This document shows positions 1-8,615 of a DNA stretch of 64,000 nucleotides, piece by piece (position 1 is the first letter of the stretch; each line of letters opens with the position of its first letter). Location: contig CBDCEX010000017.1 in assembly GCA_965216025.1 (NCBI GenBank), positions 682,001 to 746,000 on the forward strand, in the 5' to 3' direction. The notes beneath the pieces are model-generated. The model had not been told where the DNA came from, ran no database searches, and saw nothing but the letters and a program-made list of their open reading frames with translations. The DNA is from JADFQT01 sp965216025. GTDB lineage: Bacteria; Chloroflexota; Dehalococcoidia; Lucifugimonadales; UBA3495. The translations under genes were made by a program, and so were the position numbers.

Positions 1-2
1 AT

Positions 3-182
3 ACATCCATCAATGGGTTGTTCGACCTGATTCAGGGCGGCATAGACGAACGAGCCTCCGATATTTCGGTGGCATATCATGCGGAGTTGGGGTACCCCTT
101 ATCGGCAGCCATAGACTACGACCGGCGAATTATCGACGAAGAAAGGGGATTCCAAGTTGGCGCCGTCACCAAGTTTCAATAG
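3..182 (+). CDS. DUF6174-like protein, C-terminal fragment
   Basis: This open frame enters from the left edge and ends at TAG 180-182, so only the last 59 residues are present. The tail contains GLFDLIQGGIDERAS and, further on, ELGYPLSAAIDYDRR followed by IDEE. That is the pattern I associate with the C-terminus of DUF6174 proteins, small secreted or lipoprotein-like proteins of unknown function. Function cannot be inferred further. The reading frame, rather than the antisense frame over the same bases, is chosen because of this family-like ending and its normal composition. Confidence 0.6.
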   Translation, partial: TSINGLFDLIQGGIDERASDISVAYHAELGYPLSAAIDYDRRIIDEERGFQVGAVTKFQ

Positions 183-369
183 TTGCCCGGGGAGGGGCTT
201 CAACTTTCCCAGACAAATTAGACGAGCACCCGGGCACCTGGTCCGGCAGACAGGGAGACGTGAGGTATGTCCCCTTGCCAAAGACCTCCGGTCTGGGTAA
301 GATGTTTACTCAGAACCAGCATCGCTGGCATATTTAGCAAGCATCTTCGTAAATATGGAGGGAAAACAG

Positions 370-894
370 ATGGGTATACAGATTAAGCGCATCGGTCATG
401 TGGGCATTCTAGTATCCGACTTCGAGAGGTCCTTAAAGTTCTACACCGAAGTCATGGGCTGCAAGGTAACCAGCCTGAGAGAGAGGCCCAATGGGGCCAA
501 GGGCGCCTTCCTTAGATTCGACGAGACGCACCATGACTTTGTCATCGGCACCGCTCCGGCGGGCGTTGATGTCTCAGATTCCGGCAAGCCGGGGGAGCGG
601 CTGATTCAGCAGATCGCCTTCGAAGTGGAGAATCGGGATGAGTTCATGAAAGCCTTGGCCCACTTGCACACCAAGGGAGTCAAGATCATCAACGGTCCCT
701 TGACTCACGGGATTGAAAGTGGCGGTAATATCGAGGGCAGCGGTAGTCGCTCCTTCTACTTCTGCGACCCGGACGGTAATCGCCTGGAGATCTTCACCGA
801 CGGGATGAAGGTGCCCAACGGGGAAACCTTCCCCAGAGCGGAGTATGCCGACGCCCTGGAGGACTTCATGAAGACCCAGCGGGCTACCGCATAG
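370..894 (+). CDS. VOC-family (glyoxalase/extradiol dioxygenase-like) protein
   Basis: A 174-residue single-module vicinal-oxygen-chelate protein. The start is ATG 370, because GGAGGG at 357-362 is a well-spaced Shine-Dalgarno; the ATG at 355 overlaps that site. The N-terminus (RIGHVGILVSDFERSLKFY) is the first beta-alpha-beta unit with a metal-ligand His. The C-terminal half has FYFCDPDGNRLEIF, the usual second metal-binding strand with its Glu. The family covers glyoxalases, extradiol dioxygenases and resistance proteins, and the substrate cannot be told from sequence. It stands alone, followed at once by a strong terminator. Confidence 0.85.
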   Translation: MGIQIKRIGHVGILVSDFERSLKFYTEVMGCKVTSLRERPNGAKGAFLRFDETHHDFVIGTAPAGVDVSDSGKPGERLIQQIAFEVENRDEFMKALAHLHTKGVKIINGPLTHGIESGGNIEGSGSRSFYFCDPDGNRLEIFTDGMKVPNGETFPRAEYADALEDFMKTQRATA

Positions 895-942
895 GCCTAC
901 CCTCCTAGCCCTTCAGAAGGGACCGGGTTCTTAGCTGACCCA

Positions 943-975
943 GCGCCCTCAGGGTAAACCCGGAGGGCCTTTTTT
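943..975 (+). terminator. Rho-independent terminator of the VOC gene
   Basis: GCCCTC (945-950) pairs with GAGGGC (963-968), the stem continues inward as GGG/CCC around a TAAA loop, and a T tract (970-975) follows. The T tract runs directly into the 5' end of the group II intron. Confidence 0.9.
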
Positions 976-1658
976 GTGTGCCAGGCATGTTGTGCATCTT
1001 GGAGGTGAAAGTCCTCTGCGGGCCGTGATGACCGGAACCGCTAGCCTAAGCAAGGGTGTCCATCGTGAGGTGGAATCTGAAGGAAGCTGATGGCAAAACT
1101 TGGACTCGACGAACAGGAACCGGATAGAAGGCCGGCGCAGTGGGGTAACCCGGCAATGGACGGGGCGGCCCAATAGTTATTCGGACACGTGCGCAGGTAA
1201 ATCCGGCGGGGACCGAGGGAAGGATGCACGGCTTACCCTGGGAGGTCTCTGGGGCTGTCTGGAGGACCCGACTACCGCACCGGCAATGGTGGGGGAAGGC
1301 TCCGGAGAAGTCAGCCGAGGCCATAGTAGTCCTTCCCGCACGGGAAGGATGAAGGGCCGAATCCTCTACTGCAAGGAGCCAGTCAAGAGGACTCGATGGG
1401 CGTAGAGCGGCAGCAAGGCACGGCCTAACAACTCTCCCTTCTTGAATGGAGAAAGGAGACCGTGCGCCCCGGCGTCCCTGGTGAAGGCGGAACCGGAACT
1501 GGGGTGAGCGAGGAGCAGCCAACGACCACGGTGTCTGAACGGAAACGAGCCTTGACGGGTGGTAGCACCTGTTGAAACAGTAGAGGAAACCGCCGGATAC
1601 GCTGAGTACGTCCGGTGGTGTGGGAGGACGGGGGCCGCGAGTCCCCCTCCTACCCGAT
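976..1658 (+). mobile_element. Class C (IIC) group II intron, without an intact maturase ORF
   Basis: The element begins GTGTGCC at 976. It contains the conserved stretches CAAGGGTGTCC, GGAATCTGAAGGAAGC and ACCCTGGGAGGTCT, and then GAAGTCAGCCGAGGCCATAG. Near its end lies a domain V of about 31 nt (1589-1619) with the CGC triad typical of class C and an ACCGCC...GGTGGT stem. Domain VI follows (about 1622-1658) with a bulged A in TCCTACCC and the usual end CTACCCGAT. Class C introns insert just downstream of terminator hairpins, and this one sits exactly in the T tract of the VOC terminator. At 683 nt it is too short for a reverse transcriptase; only the beginning of that gene remains in domain IV, so it could move only with a maturase supplied in trans. 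Confidence 0.9.
1504..1575 (+). pseudogene. 5' remnant of the intron-encoded reverse transcriptase/maturase
   Basis: Inside intron domain IV, a GTG-started frame reads VSEEQPTTTVSERKRALT and then stops at 1573-1575. This resembles the N-terminal leader of IIC intron maturases. The sequence then jumps almost directly to domain V, so nearly all of the reverse transcriptase was lost by internal deletion, leaving the ribozyme ends intact. Confidence 0.6.
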
Positions 1659-2149
1659 GCCCGCCGCGTCGGGGCGTCCGGCCTATAGTCCGCTTCTATT
1701 CTGTGATGGACATCCCGTCTCTTGAGAGGAGCCTCCCCTTGCTATGTAACCACCTCAAACCCACCTATGTCATTCCGAGTTTCCATGCTCCGGTGGACCG
1801 CCACCGACGGATGAAAATGGGTTCCCCTCGGCCCATGGTTCGACGGGCTCACCACGAGCGGTAGGGATCCTGCTCGTCCTGTCCTTCCGCGGAAGGGCCG
1901 AAAGGCTCGGGGTGACATTTCGGTGAATTACCATGGGGATGCTAGGAGAGGTCGAAATACCTCCCTCTCAGAATTAATAGCTCCTGGCTTGGAATCTCCT
2001 AAAAATGGGGTGGATCACCTTGGCTGGTTAATAGGGAATATTGGTACCCTGGTAGAAACTATGCCGGGCAAATGCGATAGGGCACACCCCTGGGTTGGAC
2101 CAGAACCAATCTGGGGCCCACGCTTACTTCATAAGCCGGAGGTGATTTA
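1659..2149. other. Intergenic stretch with a dispersed repeat
   Basis: No convincing gene. It begins with the 3' exon side of the intron, contains one copy of a dispersed repeat at about 1771-1919, and ends with the Shine-Dalgarno of the gene starting at 2150. The short open frames here have no recognisable protein features. Confidence 0.6.
1771..1919 (+). repeat. Dispersed repeat family R1, copy A
   Basis: The shared core includes GACGGGCTCACCACGAGCGG followed by TAGGGATCC, and CTCCGGTGG with CACCGACGGATGA upstream. Related copies lie at 14526-14667 (continued at 15939-16010) and, reversed, at 48256-48390. This copy ends in a short GC hairpin (CCTTCCGCGGAAGG). It is noncoding in every copy. 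Confidence 0.75.
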
Positions 2150-2213
2150 ATGGTCGTTTTGAGAAATCGGGCAAGCTGGTGGCCCACGGCCTTGGGATTG
2201 GTCCTGGGCCTAG
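2150..2213 (+). pseudogene. 5' piece of a secreted Ig-like-repeat protein gene cut by an IS
   Basis: ATG 2150 follows a strong GGAGGTG site (2139-2145). The 21 codons encode a basic start and a hydrophobic run (WWPTALGLVLGL), the first half of a signal peptide or membrane anchor. The frame is cut at CTAG 2210-2213 by the IS1182-like element. Joining 2213 to 4115, so that one CTAG copy is kept, continues the hydrophobic run as ALFLGLVGFG and gives one 230-codon frame. The gene was therefore intact before the insertion. Confidence 0.85.
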
Positions 2214-4030
2214 AAACCCGGCTGAAAAGCCCTGCTGTGACGAGATGAGGCGGAGGTTAACCAGTGGACTGGGCCAGGTCTGAGACTAAGGGCGGCCCAG
2301 CTGGCAGCGACCAATATGAATTGGGCGGTAACGATGGGCGACCCGGTGGCGAACTCAGGGCAGGCTCCGGCGGCGGGCCGGTCCGGTCTATTCTCTGGTT
2401 TATTGGGGGAGGAGCCTGGACCCTGGGACATCATCCCCGTCTTGGTAGCCACCAGGGTCAGGTTGGCCACCGTGGCTGCCAGGAGTAGCTGATAAAGGGT
2501 CTTGGTCCGGCCAAAGTAGCGAGATTGGCGGACTCCCAGTTGAACCAGCCGAGCCAGGCGATGCTCGACCACCTGTCGCCGACTAGGGTATTCGGCAAAA
2601 TCCTCACTCTGCTGGAAGGCCCGGGCTTGTTGCAGGAGCGCTTCCTGAGGGTGGAGAGTCACCGAACGGCCTTTGCCCTTGCTGCTGGCAATGCATTGGT
2701 CTCGCAGCGGGCATACGCCACAGACCGCCGGGTCGAATTGAAAACTCTGGGCCGGGTAGGTCTGACCCAACCGGTTGGTCCGGTTGCCCATGGTACGTAG
2801 CGTGTGGGTGACCTGCCCGGCCGGGCAGGTGCAGGCGCCAGCCGTCAGGTCGATCTGGAAGTCTTCCTTGGGGAAGCGGGCCTTGTTAGGACGACCCGGC
2901 ACCTTGGCTATTAGCGTCCGGTCGGCATCGGCAAAGGCCTGCCGCGTCCCGCCATCTCCATAGGCCGCATCCCCGATAGTCTCCTCCACCGCTATGCCCG
3001 TGTTCTCTTCACTCTGCTCCACCAATTCCAAGACTCCGGTGTTGTCACCGGCATTGCCGGGCAGAATGTCTACCGCGGTCACCAGTTGGGAATCGGTATC
3101 CACCACCACGGCAGCCTTATGTCCGTCGAAGCGTTTGCTGCTGCTTTTGCGCCCATGGCGCACCTCCGGGTCGTGCGCCGAAGGGACCCGGTCCCGGCTT
3201 ACGCCATCCTTCCGGGCCGGACCATCCTCCTGCCGTTCCACATCTTGCAAGAGGAGTTGCCCCAAGAGTTCCGCTGCTTCTCCAATAGCCTGGCGCTCAG
3301 GACTATCTGCGGGAAATCTACCTTGGGCCTGACGGGCCAGTTCCAATACCAGGTCAGCATCGGCTACTATCTTCTGCAGTAAGGCTTGCCGCTCCTTCTT
3401 GTTGTCCCAGTCAATCCCCGCCTCTCCCTTCACACTGGAGCCAAAGTAAAGCTCCAGGCCGTGTCTCAAGGCCCACTACGCGGCCCGGGTCCCATCCAGT
3501 TGGGCCAGTGCCCTGACCACCTGGACTATGCCGTCGGCCAGCAGGTTGTAGGTGTCCTTGACCGCTCCCCGGCCCAGAATGTAGGTGGTGTCCACCGCCA
3601 CCTTCATCCGCCGTCCTTTCAGGCAGCCGGTCTGCCGGGCGAATTGGAGGCTGCGCTGAAAGACGGCCCGCACCCGGTCGTGGAGGATCAGCTGGGCTCG
3701 AAACAGTTGCAGGGTGCTCTTGGCAAATGGCCGGTCCTCCACCTCGATCCCCAACGCCACCTTCCACCGGATATCGAAGTCCGCCCTCTGCTTGGCTTCC
3801 AGGTCGCTAACTTTGTCGTAGGCCTGTAGCAACAGCGCGGTGGCCACCAGACTGGGCGGCACGCTATCCCGGCCATTGTCCGGGCAATACAGTTCGGCGA
3901 AGTCTTCGTCTCGAAATAGCTGACCCCGCAGGGAGGCCAGGAAGCCGTAGAAGGAGCCGCGGCCCACATAGTCCAGGTAGAGATGGTCCGCTTCCAGGAA
4001 CCCCAGCTGTTTAGAGCGTTTTCCCAGCAT
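2210..4030 (-). pseudogene. IS1182-family transposase with an in-frame amber codon
   Basis: Minus-strand frame of about 606 codons. The N-terminal part (4030 to 3479) holds the DUF772-like region with DSVPPSLVATALLLQAYDKVSD and the first catalytic Asp in VAVDTT. The second part holds HGRKSSSKRFDGHKAAVV, the second Asp region (ETIGDAAYGDG), a CPAGQ zinc-like patch with CPLRDQC, and HPQE...YPSRRQVVEHRLAR with the catalytic Glu. The two parts are in the same frame, separated only by a TAG at 3476-3478. The frame has no stop of its own before the left IS end: its TAG (2210-2212) lies in the CTAG target duplication. The amber codon probably inactivates it unless suppressed. Confidence 0.9.
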
Positions 4031-4110
4031 CCCCTGCCTCCCACACCCATTAAATTCTCCTGCCCATTATATCGGACTAGCCTGGATCAGGGTACTTTTC
4101 GGCCGATCCT
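2214..4110 (-). mobile_element. IS1182-family insertion sequence with CTAG target duplications
   Basis: The element lies between two CTAG copies (2210-2213 and 4111-4114). Its ends are imperfect inverted repeats: AAACCCGGCTGAAAAG on the left and, read inward from the right, AGGATCGGCCGAAAAG, sharing CGGCYGAAAAG. The 4-bp palindromic target is as expected for the family. The boundaries are confirmed independently because removing the element plus one CTAG restores the interrupted host reading frame. Confidence 0.92.
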
Positions 4111-4114
4111 CTAG

Positions 4115-4743
4115 CTCTATTCTTAGGTTTAGTTGGCTTCGGCAAGGACGCCGACCTAACTCCCGTTTCGGTCCAGCTGGAGGTCCCCACCCGAACACCG
4201 GAACTAATTCCGACCCTGGTTGTCAGCTTAACCCAAGAACAGCTTCCCCTAACCCTGTTGTCTCCAGCAGATGGTGTTGAAGTAGCTTCAGGAGCGGTCC
4301 GGGTATTGGGCCAGACCCGGCTGGATGCCGCGGTGGCGGTCAATGGCATACCGGTGGAAGTGGGGTCGGACGGCAGTTTTCAGCGGGACATCCTGCTGGA
4401 GGAGGGAGCCAATCTTATCGAGGTGGTGACCACCGATTTGTACGGTCAGCTGAACTCCCGGAGCGTGGCAGTATTTTTTAGGGCACCGGAGTTGGGATTG
4501 CCGCTTAACCTTTTCTATCCGCCGGACGGGCTGGAGCTCTCTGAGGACACGGTAACTGTAACTGGCGGTACCAATCCCGACGCGGCAGTGGCGATCAACG
4601 GCACCCCGGTGGAGATCAACGCCCAGGGAATTTTCTCCAAAGCCGTCTCCCTCGAGCCGGGCGTCAACCTGATTGAGGTTGTAGGAACCGACCTTCAGGC
4701 CGATAGCCAGTCCCAAACCATCGCCGTGTTCTATGTCCCCTAG
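4115..4743 (+). pseudogene. 3' piece of the secreted protein with two glucodextranase-B-like (Ig-like) repeats
   Basis: The reading frame continues the 5' piece at 2150-2213. After the anchor comes a Thr/Pro-rich linker, then two tandem repeats of about 80 residues. Each has a PADG/PPDG start, a TVTVTG or VRVLGQT strand, a VAVNGIPVEV / VAINGTPVEI strand, and a GANLIEVV / GVNLIEVV strand before TDLYG / TDLQA. This is the pattern of bacterial Ig-like Glucodextran_B domains, usually involved in carbohydrate or surface binding. It ends at TAG 4741-4743. A TTG at 4258 could initiate a leaderless remnant, but an internal start seems unlikely to be used. Confidence 0.8.
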
Positions 4744-4815
4744 CGTCTAGACCCTAACCTTTAGCCTAGCTGGGATGTTATCTAGGGTAAGAGATACTTT
4801 GGGGAGGTCCCAGCT

Positions 4816-5028
4816 ATGGTTGCAAAACGCATTATTCTTTCGTTGGCGGCGGTGGGGTTGGCGGGGTTCATATTTTCCGGGTTTGGTTTGGTCCACGCCC
4901 AGACCAATCCGAAATCCTCTACTCGGGGCCTGGTCGGCGAGGTTCAGAGCCTGAACGGGGATTCCTTTCCCCTGATTCAAAACGGTACCGGTAAGGAATT
5001 CAATGTCTCCCTCAGCGGCTTCGATGCC
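4816..5028 (+). pseudogene. 5' piece of a secreted DUF5666/DUF5667-like protein gene cut by ISAs1 copy 1
   Basis: ATG 4816 is preceded by GGGGAGG. The product starts with a clear Sec signal peptide (MVAKRIILSLAAVGLAGFIF, cleavage near VHAQ). A beta-rich start of the mature protein follows (GEVQSLNGDSF, EFNVSLSGFDA). It is interrupted after codon 71 by the IS; the 9-bp duplication TTCGATGCC lies at 5020-5028 and 6302-6310. Joining 5028 to 6311 restores a 299-residue protein. Confidence 0.85.
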
Positions 5029-6301
5029 CAGGGCCTTTTCATTCTCCTGCCTGGTAGGTAAAGCCCATCATGTCGAAAGCTTCGCTGAGATGGGCATTGT
5101 GGCGGCGTAGGGCAGCGGCTACGTTGGAATGCCCAGCCCGACGTACCAAGCTGATGACCAGGTTCCGCAGGCCCGCCAGAACCTGAGGGGCGGCCCCAGT
5201 GCGCACCTGAGAGCGGTCCTCGTCGAAGGTCACATCCCGTACCCAGTGGAGGCGGTTCTCGATGCCCCAGTGCCCACGGGAAAGGCTCAACAATCGCCTG
5301 GCATCGGCATCAGTGGCTGGGAGACTGCTAATTGCATAGCTCACAGCCACCTGTTTCTTGCCCTTCACGACCCGCTGGCGCTCTAGCCGACACACCTGTT
5401 GCAGATGCGGCCACGCTTCCCCGACCGTCCCAGCGCTGCCCACGTAGCCATTTAGCTCTGGGTCGGCCAAGGCCCACAACTCTCGCCGCTCCAGCCGCCC
5501 ATGACGCCGCTTTACTGGAGCATCGGCCCAGACCGTCAGCTTGGCCCCGCGTGCTCGCCACTCCGCTGCCAGCCAGGGAGGTACGGTTGGGCCACCAGCC
5601 CTCTCAGTTCCTAGCAGGGGAAAAAGCCACCTCCAGGTCTCGGCGCAAGGTGGGCTGATTCTCTTTAACTGGCAGCAGATACTCTCCGCCGCCTGCCACA
5701 ATCTGCTCACAGACTTTCCGTTGGGTCAGTAAGGCATCAGCCACTACTACCCGACCCTTCAGGGGTACCTGGCCCAATACTTCTTTGACCGCCGCCAATT
5801 CTTCCCCTTTGCCCGGCGCAGCTACCTGCGCCAGCACTGCCCCAGCGCGGCTAGCGTAGGCCGACACCAGATGGACCCCGGGTATCTCTTGGCCGTGGAC
5901 CCCTCGCAAGGTTTTCCCGTCCAGGGACAGGGGGTCATCCGCCTCTACCCCGCTATTTGCCAGCCAGTTGCCGACTTCTGCCTCAAAGGCCGCCACGTCC
6001 AGGCCCTTGAACACCCGGTGGAGGGTGGCCACGCAGGGTGTCTTCTCCTGGCTGAACCCCAAAAGCTGCGCCGTAGCACCCCCTTGGTCCCGCCCCCATT
6101 GAGCTATGGCGTATAAGCTGCGGGCGCCGCACAGCATGGCACAGGTGGCCAAGGCCAGGATCGCCCCCAAAGAGTGGCGTCGCCCTTGGCTACTCCGGAA
6201 GTCAGGCACCAAATCCAGCGTTTCTCTCAAAGTCATCATCCTCCCCTCCCGCTTAAACTGGTAATAATTTTATACTATTTTGAGAAAATGAAAAGGCCCT
6301 G
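5029..6301 (-). mobile_element. ISAs1-family insertion sequence, copy 1
   Basis: A 1,273-bp element that starts CAGGGCCTTTTCATTCTC and ends with the inverse (GAGAAAATGAAAAGGCCCTG). It is flanked by the 9-bp direct repeat TTCGATGCC. Copies 2 (14668-15938) and 3 (21492-22764) are nearly identical over their whole length, so transposition was recent. It splits the gene 4816/6997. Confidence 0.95.
5039..6239 (-). pseudogene. ISAs1-family transposase, two overlapping frames (copy 1)
   Basis: The N-terminal frame (6239 to 5604) has the DDE_Tnp_1-associated region (LVPDFRSSQGRRHSLGAILAL) and the catalytic LSLDGKTLRG and VVVADALLTQ, and ends with LPVKENQPTLRRDLE followed by a stop. The C-terminal frame (5710 to 5039) resumes with WALADPELNGY, RGHWGIENRLHWVRDVTFDED and RHNAHLSEAF. 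The switch needs a +1 shift near the T5C4 run around 5620. ISAs1 transposases are usually one frame, so this is either an old frameshift or a programmed one. The same arrangement is present in all three copies. Confidence 0.85.
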
Positions 6302-6310
6302 TTCGATGCC

Positions 6311-6997
6311 AGCGCCGCCTTGACGACCCACGGCAGCGACGGCCAGGAGCAGTTGGGTGTAGGCGCCCAGGTGGCGGTCCTGGTTGATCAGGATTCGACC
6401 GCGGTGCAAATCATGGTCAAGCCCATCCGACCGACCGCCCGGCCCTTCAGCGGCGCGGTTACCAGCGTAGAAAAAGGCACAATGACCGTGGTGCGGCCCA
6501 GCGGCGAAACGATAACCGTCCAGATCCCCTCAGGAGAAAATGCTCCTCAGGCCGGAGCCGTGGTGATAGGTTTTGCCCGAGCATCCGATGGCCGCGGGGC
6601 ACCTCCCGTTAGCACCGGACTGACCACTGCCGAAGAGATGCGCAGTCGCTTGGAAGGCTTTCTTGACGAGGCCAACAGCGCTGCCCGGCACCGGCCCGAG
6701 CAAGCTGGCCCCGATCTCCAGGGGAGGTCTGCCAGGCTGGCGGAGATTCTGGCCAACCACAGGGCCCATCAGGTCTCTATCCTGCAAGGCGTGCTGGACC
6801 AGGACAATCTGTCCGAGAAGGCTAGGGACGCCGTCATGAGGGCCCATTCTTCCGCCCAAGTGGGATTGCAACGGGCCAGAGAGGTAGGCGCCCGGGCCAG
6901 AGCTGCCGTCCGGGACCTGGGAGTCAGGGGAGAGCAGGAAGACACCCCGGGAATAGGCTCAGCACGGGGTTCAGCCCGGCCTAGCGGTGGCTCCTAA
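6311..6997 (+). pseudogene. 3' piece of the secreted DUF5666/DUF5667-like protein gene
   Basis: In frame with codons up to 5028. The middle of the reconstructed protein is beta-rich (VGAQVAVLVDQD, SGAVTSVEKGTMTVV), like OB-fold DUF5666 repeats. The C-terminal half is alpha-helical and charged (LEGFLDEANSAARHRPE, LAEILANHRAHQVSIL, VMRAHSSAQVGLQRA), like the DUF5667 helical bundle found in anti-sigma-linked secreted proteins. Family assignment is by pattern only. A TTG at 6320 opens the surviving frame but has no convincing ribosome site, so the gene is probably silent. Confidence 0.75.
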
Positions 6998-7164
6998 AGC
7001 CTGCCGAGGGATTATCCAGGGATTCCATTGGGTCCCTAGCTCAAGGTATTTAGCTGAACATCCCGCCGGTCCGGATAGAACGGGGGCTACGAATTAAATC
7101 AACCGGGTAAATCAACGGGTTGGTAGAGAAACTCTCTGTTCCACCCGAGGAGGAGGACCAAGTT

Positions 7165-7905
7165 ATGAAGGTGTTAATTGTCGACGACGATCCGGTTATC
7201 AGTGAGACGGTGGCAATCTGCTTTGAATTGCGCTGGTCAAAGGCCGAGATCATATCCACGGACAACGGCGAGGAAGGAGTTAGGCTGGCGGTGAGCCAGT
7301 CGCCGCAGATCGTGATCCTGGATGTAGGATTGCCTGGAATGGACGGATACCAAGCTCTCCGGGAGCTGCGCCAATTCACGGAGGTCCCAATCATAATGTT
7401 AACCGCGCGTGAGAGCGAGTTGGCCAAGGTAAAGGGTCTGGAATATGGAGCGGACGATTATATGACCAAGCCCTTCAGCCATATCGAATTACTGGCCCGG
7501 GTCCGAGCGGTGCTGCGTCGAGCCGCGGCAGCTTCGCGGGAGCAAACCGAGGGAGTTTATCGCAGCGAGGAAGCCGGATTGGAGATAGACCTGGACTCCC
7601 GTCGCGTCATACGGTTCGGGCAGCCCATCAATCTGGCGCCGCTGGAGTACAGCTTGCTGAAGCTCCTGACTCACAATGAAGGGCGGGTCCTGACCCACGA
7701 ACAGATCCTAGCCCAGGTTTGGGGGCAAGAGTACATTGACGACGTTGACTATCTCAAGGTATATATCCGCCGGCTCCGCAACAAGATCGGTGATGACCCG
7801 CAGAATACGGAATTGATACATGCGGAGCGGGGAGTCGGCTACATATTCCAGGTAAGGCCCAAGGCGGATATTTCCTCCGCCGCACCAATGCTCTTAGCGG
7901 TGTAG
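7165..7905 (+). CDS. OmpR/PhoB-type two-component response regulator
   Basis: 246 residues from ATG 7165, which follows a strong GAGGAGGAGG; the upstream in-frame ATG at 7120 lacks such a site. Residues 1-120 form a receiver domain with the acidic pair DDD, the phospho-acceptor Asp in VILDVGLPGMDGY, the Thr/Ser switch in MLTARES and the Lys in MTKPFS. Residues about 145-235 form the winged-helix DNA-binding domain (LAPLEYSLLKLLTHNEGRVL; YIRRLRNKIGDD; ERGVGYIF). No histidine kinase is adjacent, so it is an orphan here. Confidence 0.95.
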   Translation: MKVLIVDDDPVISETVAICFELRWSKAEIISTDNGEEGVRLAVSQSPQIVILDVGLPGMDGYQALRELRQFTEVPIIMLTARESELAKVKGLEYGADDYMTKPFSHIELLARVRAVLRRAAAASREQTEGVYRSEEAGLEIDLDSRRVIRFGQPINLAPLEYSLLKLLTHNEGRVLTHEQILAQVWGQEYIDDVDYLKVYIRRLRNKIGDDPQNTELIHAERGVGYIFQVRPKADISSAAPMLLAV

Positions 7906-8162
7906 GCTTCTTCGTCAAAGCCGCCGCCGCACAGCGGCAAGGTCCACTATCCACCCACACCGTGTCCCTGTAGGCATTACAAAAACTGGCGCCTTCAGTA
8001 AGCTGTGTCCCGCATTGACCTCAGTACATCAGTGGTACTGCGTAGCTGACAGTCCGTTCTTCCCGGCTCCTGAACTACTATGCTATATCTACCTTGTGCA
8101 TGTAAGTAGATACGACAGTCAAAGCGAGTAAAACAATAAAATGAACTCATGACTTTACATAA

Positions 8163-8209
8163 TGGTGGGCTTGACGGGATTCGAACCCACGGCCTCTCCC
8201 TCCGCAGGG
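8163..8209 (-). repeat. tRNA-Arg 3'-half fragment (possible attachment-site remnant)
   Basis: These 47 bp match 9538-9584, the 3' part of the tRNA-Arg gene, with three mismatches: CCA end, T arm (GGTTCGAATCC) and anticodon loop. The sequence then runs into a T-rich stretch with no D arm or 5' acceptor strand. It has the same orientation as the intact tRNA at 9538-9613. This is the geometry left when an element integrates into a tRNA 3' end. Two mismatches fall in the acceptor arm, so it could also be the remains of a different tRNA-Arg. Confidence 0.65.
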
Positions 8210-8333
8210 TTTTTTTAGCAACTGTCATACAGAGGCCCTTCCTAAATACGAAATGGCTGGGTGCCTTCCCGCCTTTAACAGATTAGGCAGAGGTCACGGC
8301 TGCTACTTTTGGTCTGTTGTTCGATGTAGTCTT

Positions 8334-8615
8334 TCACTGGCCTATTCGGAGATTGTCGATTTGGAAATACTTTGGGTCGGGATCGTTCAGGACACCGTCT
8401 GCTCGTAGATATCGATGAGCTATACAAATCAGGTAATTATTTGTGCTCAGCCGGATGTTAACCAGCTGGCTACCTCTCCGCATTACCCGTCTATTTTCCT
8501 CATAAGCTTGACCATTACGCAGTTTGCTTCTAATATCAAGAACACGATACAATTCCCATCGGTCTTCATCGGACCATATGGAATCCACAATTTCATGGGG
8601 GTCAGACGTGGACAA
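8334..8615 (-). CDS. Small hypothetical protein
   Basis: 93 residues from TTG 8615, with balanced composition and charged helical patches (DEDRWELYRVLDIRSKLRNG, EENRRVMRRGSQLVN) followed by a predicted beta part. I do not recognise a family. Its start overlaps the proposed start of the divergent gene at 8608 by eight bases, so the true starts are uncertain and one of the two frames may not be translated. It lies in the small block between the tRNA-Arg fragment and the intact tRNA-Arg. Confidence 0.4.
   Translation of the reverse strand: MSTSDPHEIVDSIWSDEDRWELYRVLDIRSKLRNGQAYEENRRVMRRGSQLVNIRLSTNNYLICIAHRYLRADGVLNDPDPKYFQIDNLRIGQ

Noticed and set aside
1100..1405. 101-codon open frame inside the group II intron
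   Set aside because: It overlaps conserved ribozyme structure and shows no protein features.
3476..3478. TAG reassigned to an amino acid (also considered at 62828)
   Set aside because: Many intact genes in the window end in TAG (for example 892-894, 4741-4743, 7903-7905), so the codon is a normal stop.
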